In this document: positions 13,450 to 14,224 of the stretch, one piece after another | How the letters are laid out: every line of letters begins with the position of its first letter | How positions within the stretch are numbered: position 1 is the stretch's first letter | Assembly: GCA_902797015.1 (NCBI GenBank) | Contig: CADBRG010000043.1 | Span: 1-14,224, forward strand | Source: an uncultured Lachnospiraceae bacterium | Lineage (GTDB): Bacteria; Bacillota; Clostridia; Lachnospirales; Lachnospiraceae | Direction: 5' to 3' | Length of the DNA stretch: 14,224 nucleotides | Notes under the pieces: model-generated | Database searches by the model: none | What the model saw: only the letters and a program-made list of their open reading frames with translations | What the model was told of the DNA's origin: nothing | Position numbers and translations under genes: made by a program

Positions 13450-14224
13450 TTAAAAATCCAGTTCACAAGTGAAAGTTATCTTGGTATCTACATCGGAAGG
13501 CGATAATTCAAAGGCAAACCCGTCATTTCGTAGTCGCGAATCTGTAACAAGGATCGTATGCCAGGTATCCTCACCGAGACCCTTGTACTTCCATATGATG
13601 CTTGCAGACTGTCCGAAAGTTTCACGAAGTTCGGCTGTTGTCGTGATCTGCCGACTTCCGTAAAAAATCGTGACAGAAAGTGTCGTTGAGACTTCGCTGT
13701 TCTTAAACATGTTTCCCATCGAGGAATCAATAAGGAGAAGGATGGCATCTTCTCCGTCCGTTCCTGAAAGGCAGACAGGACCAGTCGTCTTCTCTGTCCC
13801 ACCAGTATAGTGTGTGACCGTTTTCTGCCAGATATAGAGTCCCGGCTCTTTTTCCGGAATCGCCTCATCCCAGCCTGGATCATCAAGTGCGGGTGCTATA
13901 CTCGATGAGTTCGTTTGCAGGTAATACACGTCCGTAGCAGTGATGGTTTTACTTAGTGTCTCCGTCAAAGGTTCCCCGCCGATCGTGACGGATTCGCCGC
14001 CCAGGTATACGGCATTATTATCGATGTCCGCCAGAAAGATAATGTCCCCGGCAGCGTTTCGAATCTTGAAAGCACCTGCCTGAATCATTGAGGCATTCAG
14101 AATGCCTGTAGAAATGAAGTCCGCGTTGAACTTCCCATCCAGTGTCCATGCAGAGTGGAAAGGCCCTTCGTATCCAGAGGAACTGAATCCGATCCCATTC
14201 ATGTTGATACGAAGGACATTGACA
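13450..14224 (-). CDS. C-terminal part of a phage tail protein (tail endopeptidase/tail-tip type), cut by the window edge
   Basis: The frame is open to the window edge. The residues before the first internal ATG (14202) read VNVLRIN and continue into MNGIGFSSSGYEGPFHSAWT and DGKFNADFISTGILNASMIQAG. That is the conserved C-terminal stretch of Firmicutes prophage tail-tip/endopeptidase tail proteins, so the ATG at 14202 is internal and the real start lies outside. Downstream are a beta segment (DIIFLADIDNNAVYLGGESV), a short linker with SGTDGED, and a C-terminal module (about 310 bases before the stop) containing SSMGNMFKNS and IIWKYKG. That module resembles the last module of the next gene. 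The stop is 12 bases before the next gene. Confidence 0.83.
   Translation of the reverse strand, partial: VNVLRINMNGIGFSSSGYEGPFHSAWTLDGKFNADFISTGILNASMIQAGAFKIRNAAGDIIFLADIDNNAVYLGGESVTIGGEPLTETLSKTITATDVYYLQTNSSSIAPALDDPGWDEAIPEKEPGLYIWQKTVTHYTGGTEKTTGPVCLSGTDGEDAILLLIDSSMGNMFKNSEVSTTLSVTIFYGSRQITTTAELRETFGQSASIIWKYKGLGEDTWHTILVTDSRLRNDGFAFELSPSDVDTKITFTCELDF

Noticed and set aside
9163..14224. Diversity-generating retroelement acting on the tail fibre
   Set aside because: No reverse transcriptase, template/variable repeat pair or C-type-lectin end is visible in the window.
1..14224. CRISPR array, tRNA or rRNA genes
   Set aside because: No regularly spaced short repeats and no cloverleaf or rRNA-like segments were found on either strand by eye.

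Overview
The window looks like the late end of an integrated siphovirus-type prophage in a Gram-positive host, most likely a gut Clostridia (Lachnospiraceae-like). The reasons are strong AGGAGG-type ribosome binding sites, a Dp-1-type holin, a GH25+CHAP+SH3 endolysin, an S74 tail fibre and paired serine recombinases. No marker for a precise host is visible. Almost everything is on the minus strand, so transcription runs from high to low coordinates.

Region 14224-9163: tail-tip genes. These are the C-terminal part of a tail protein cut by the window edge, a modular beta-domain/collagen-like tail fibre protein, and a 954-residue fibre ending in an S74 self-cleaving chaperone domain. Region 9173-6981: two small phage proteins, a holin and a two-enzyme endolysin, packed with short gaps or short overlaps. 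This is one late operon: build the tail tip, permeabilise the membrane, cut the wall.

Region 6980-4797: accessory cargo, visibly more A/T-rich than the tail genes. A single plus-strand gene (two membrane helices plus a zinc ribbon) has its own promoter and terminator, which is the layout of a lysogenic-conversion 'moron'. Next come a terminator, a 68-bp relic of the 3' end of a second endolysin gene, and a gene for a membrane-anchored Mrr-type nuclease. The nuclease block is flanked by two ~80-90-bp direct repeats, each containing a terminator hairpin. I read this as a mosaic scar between two related phages.

Region 4796-1946: two serine recombinase genes overlapping by 83 bases, closed by a strong terminator at 1898-1933. 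One end of the prophage probably lies near here, but I cannot locate the attachment site.

Region 1863-1: a separate A/T-rich operon with its own extended -10 promoter. It encodes an EcsC-like protein, a protein with a ScoMcrA-type SRA (modified-base-reading) domain joined to a small barrel but with no nuclease domain, and an open frame leaving the window that may begin an RNase H-like domain. Whether this operon is prophage cargo or host DNA is not decidable here. With the Mrr-like nuclease, it makes the non-structural part of the window look rich in DNA-modification sensing and possible phage defence.
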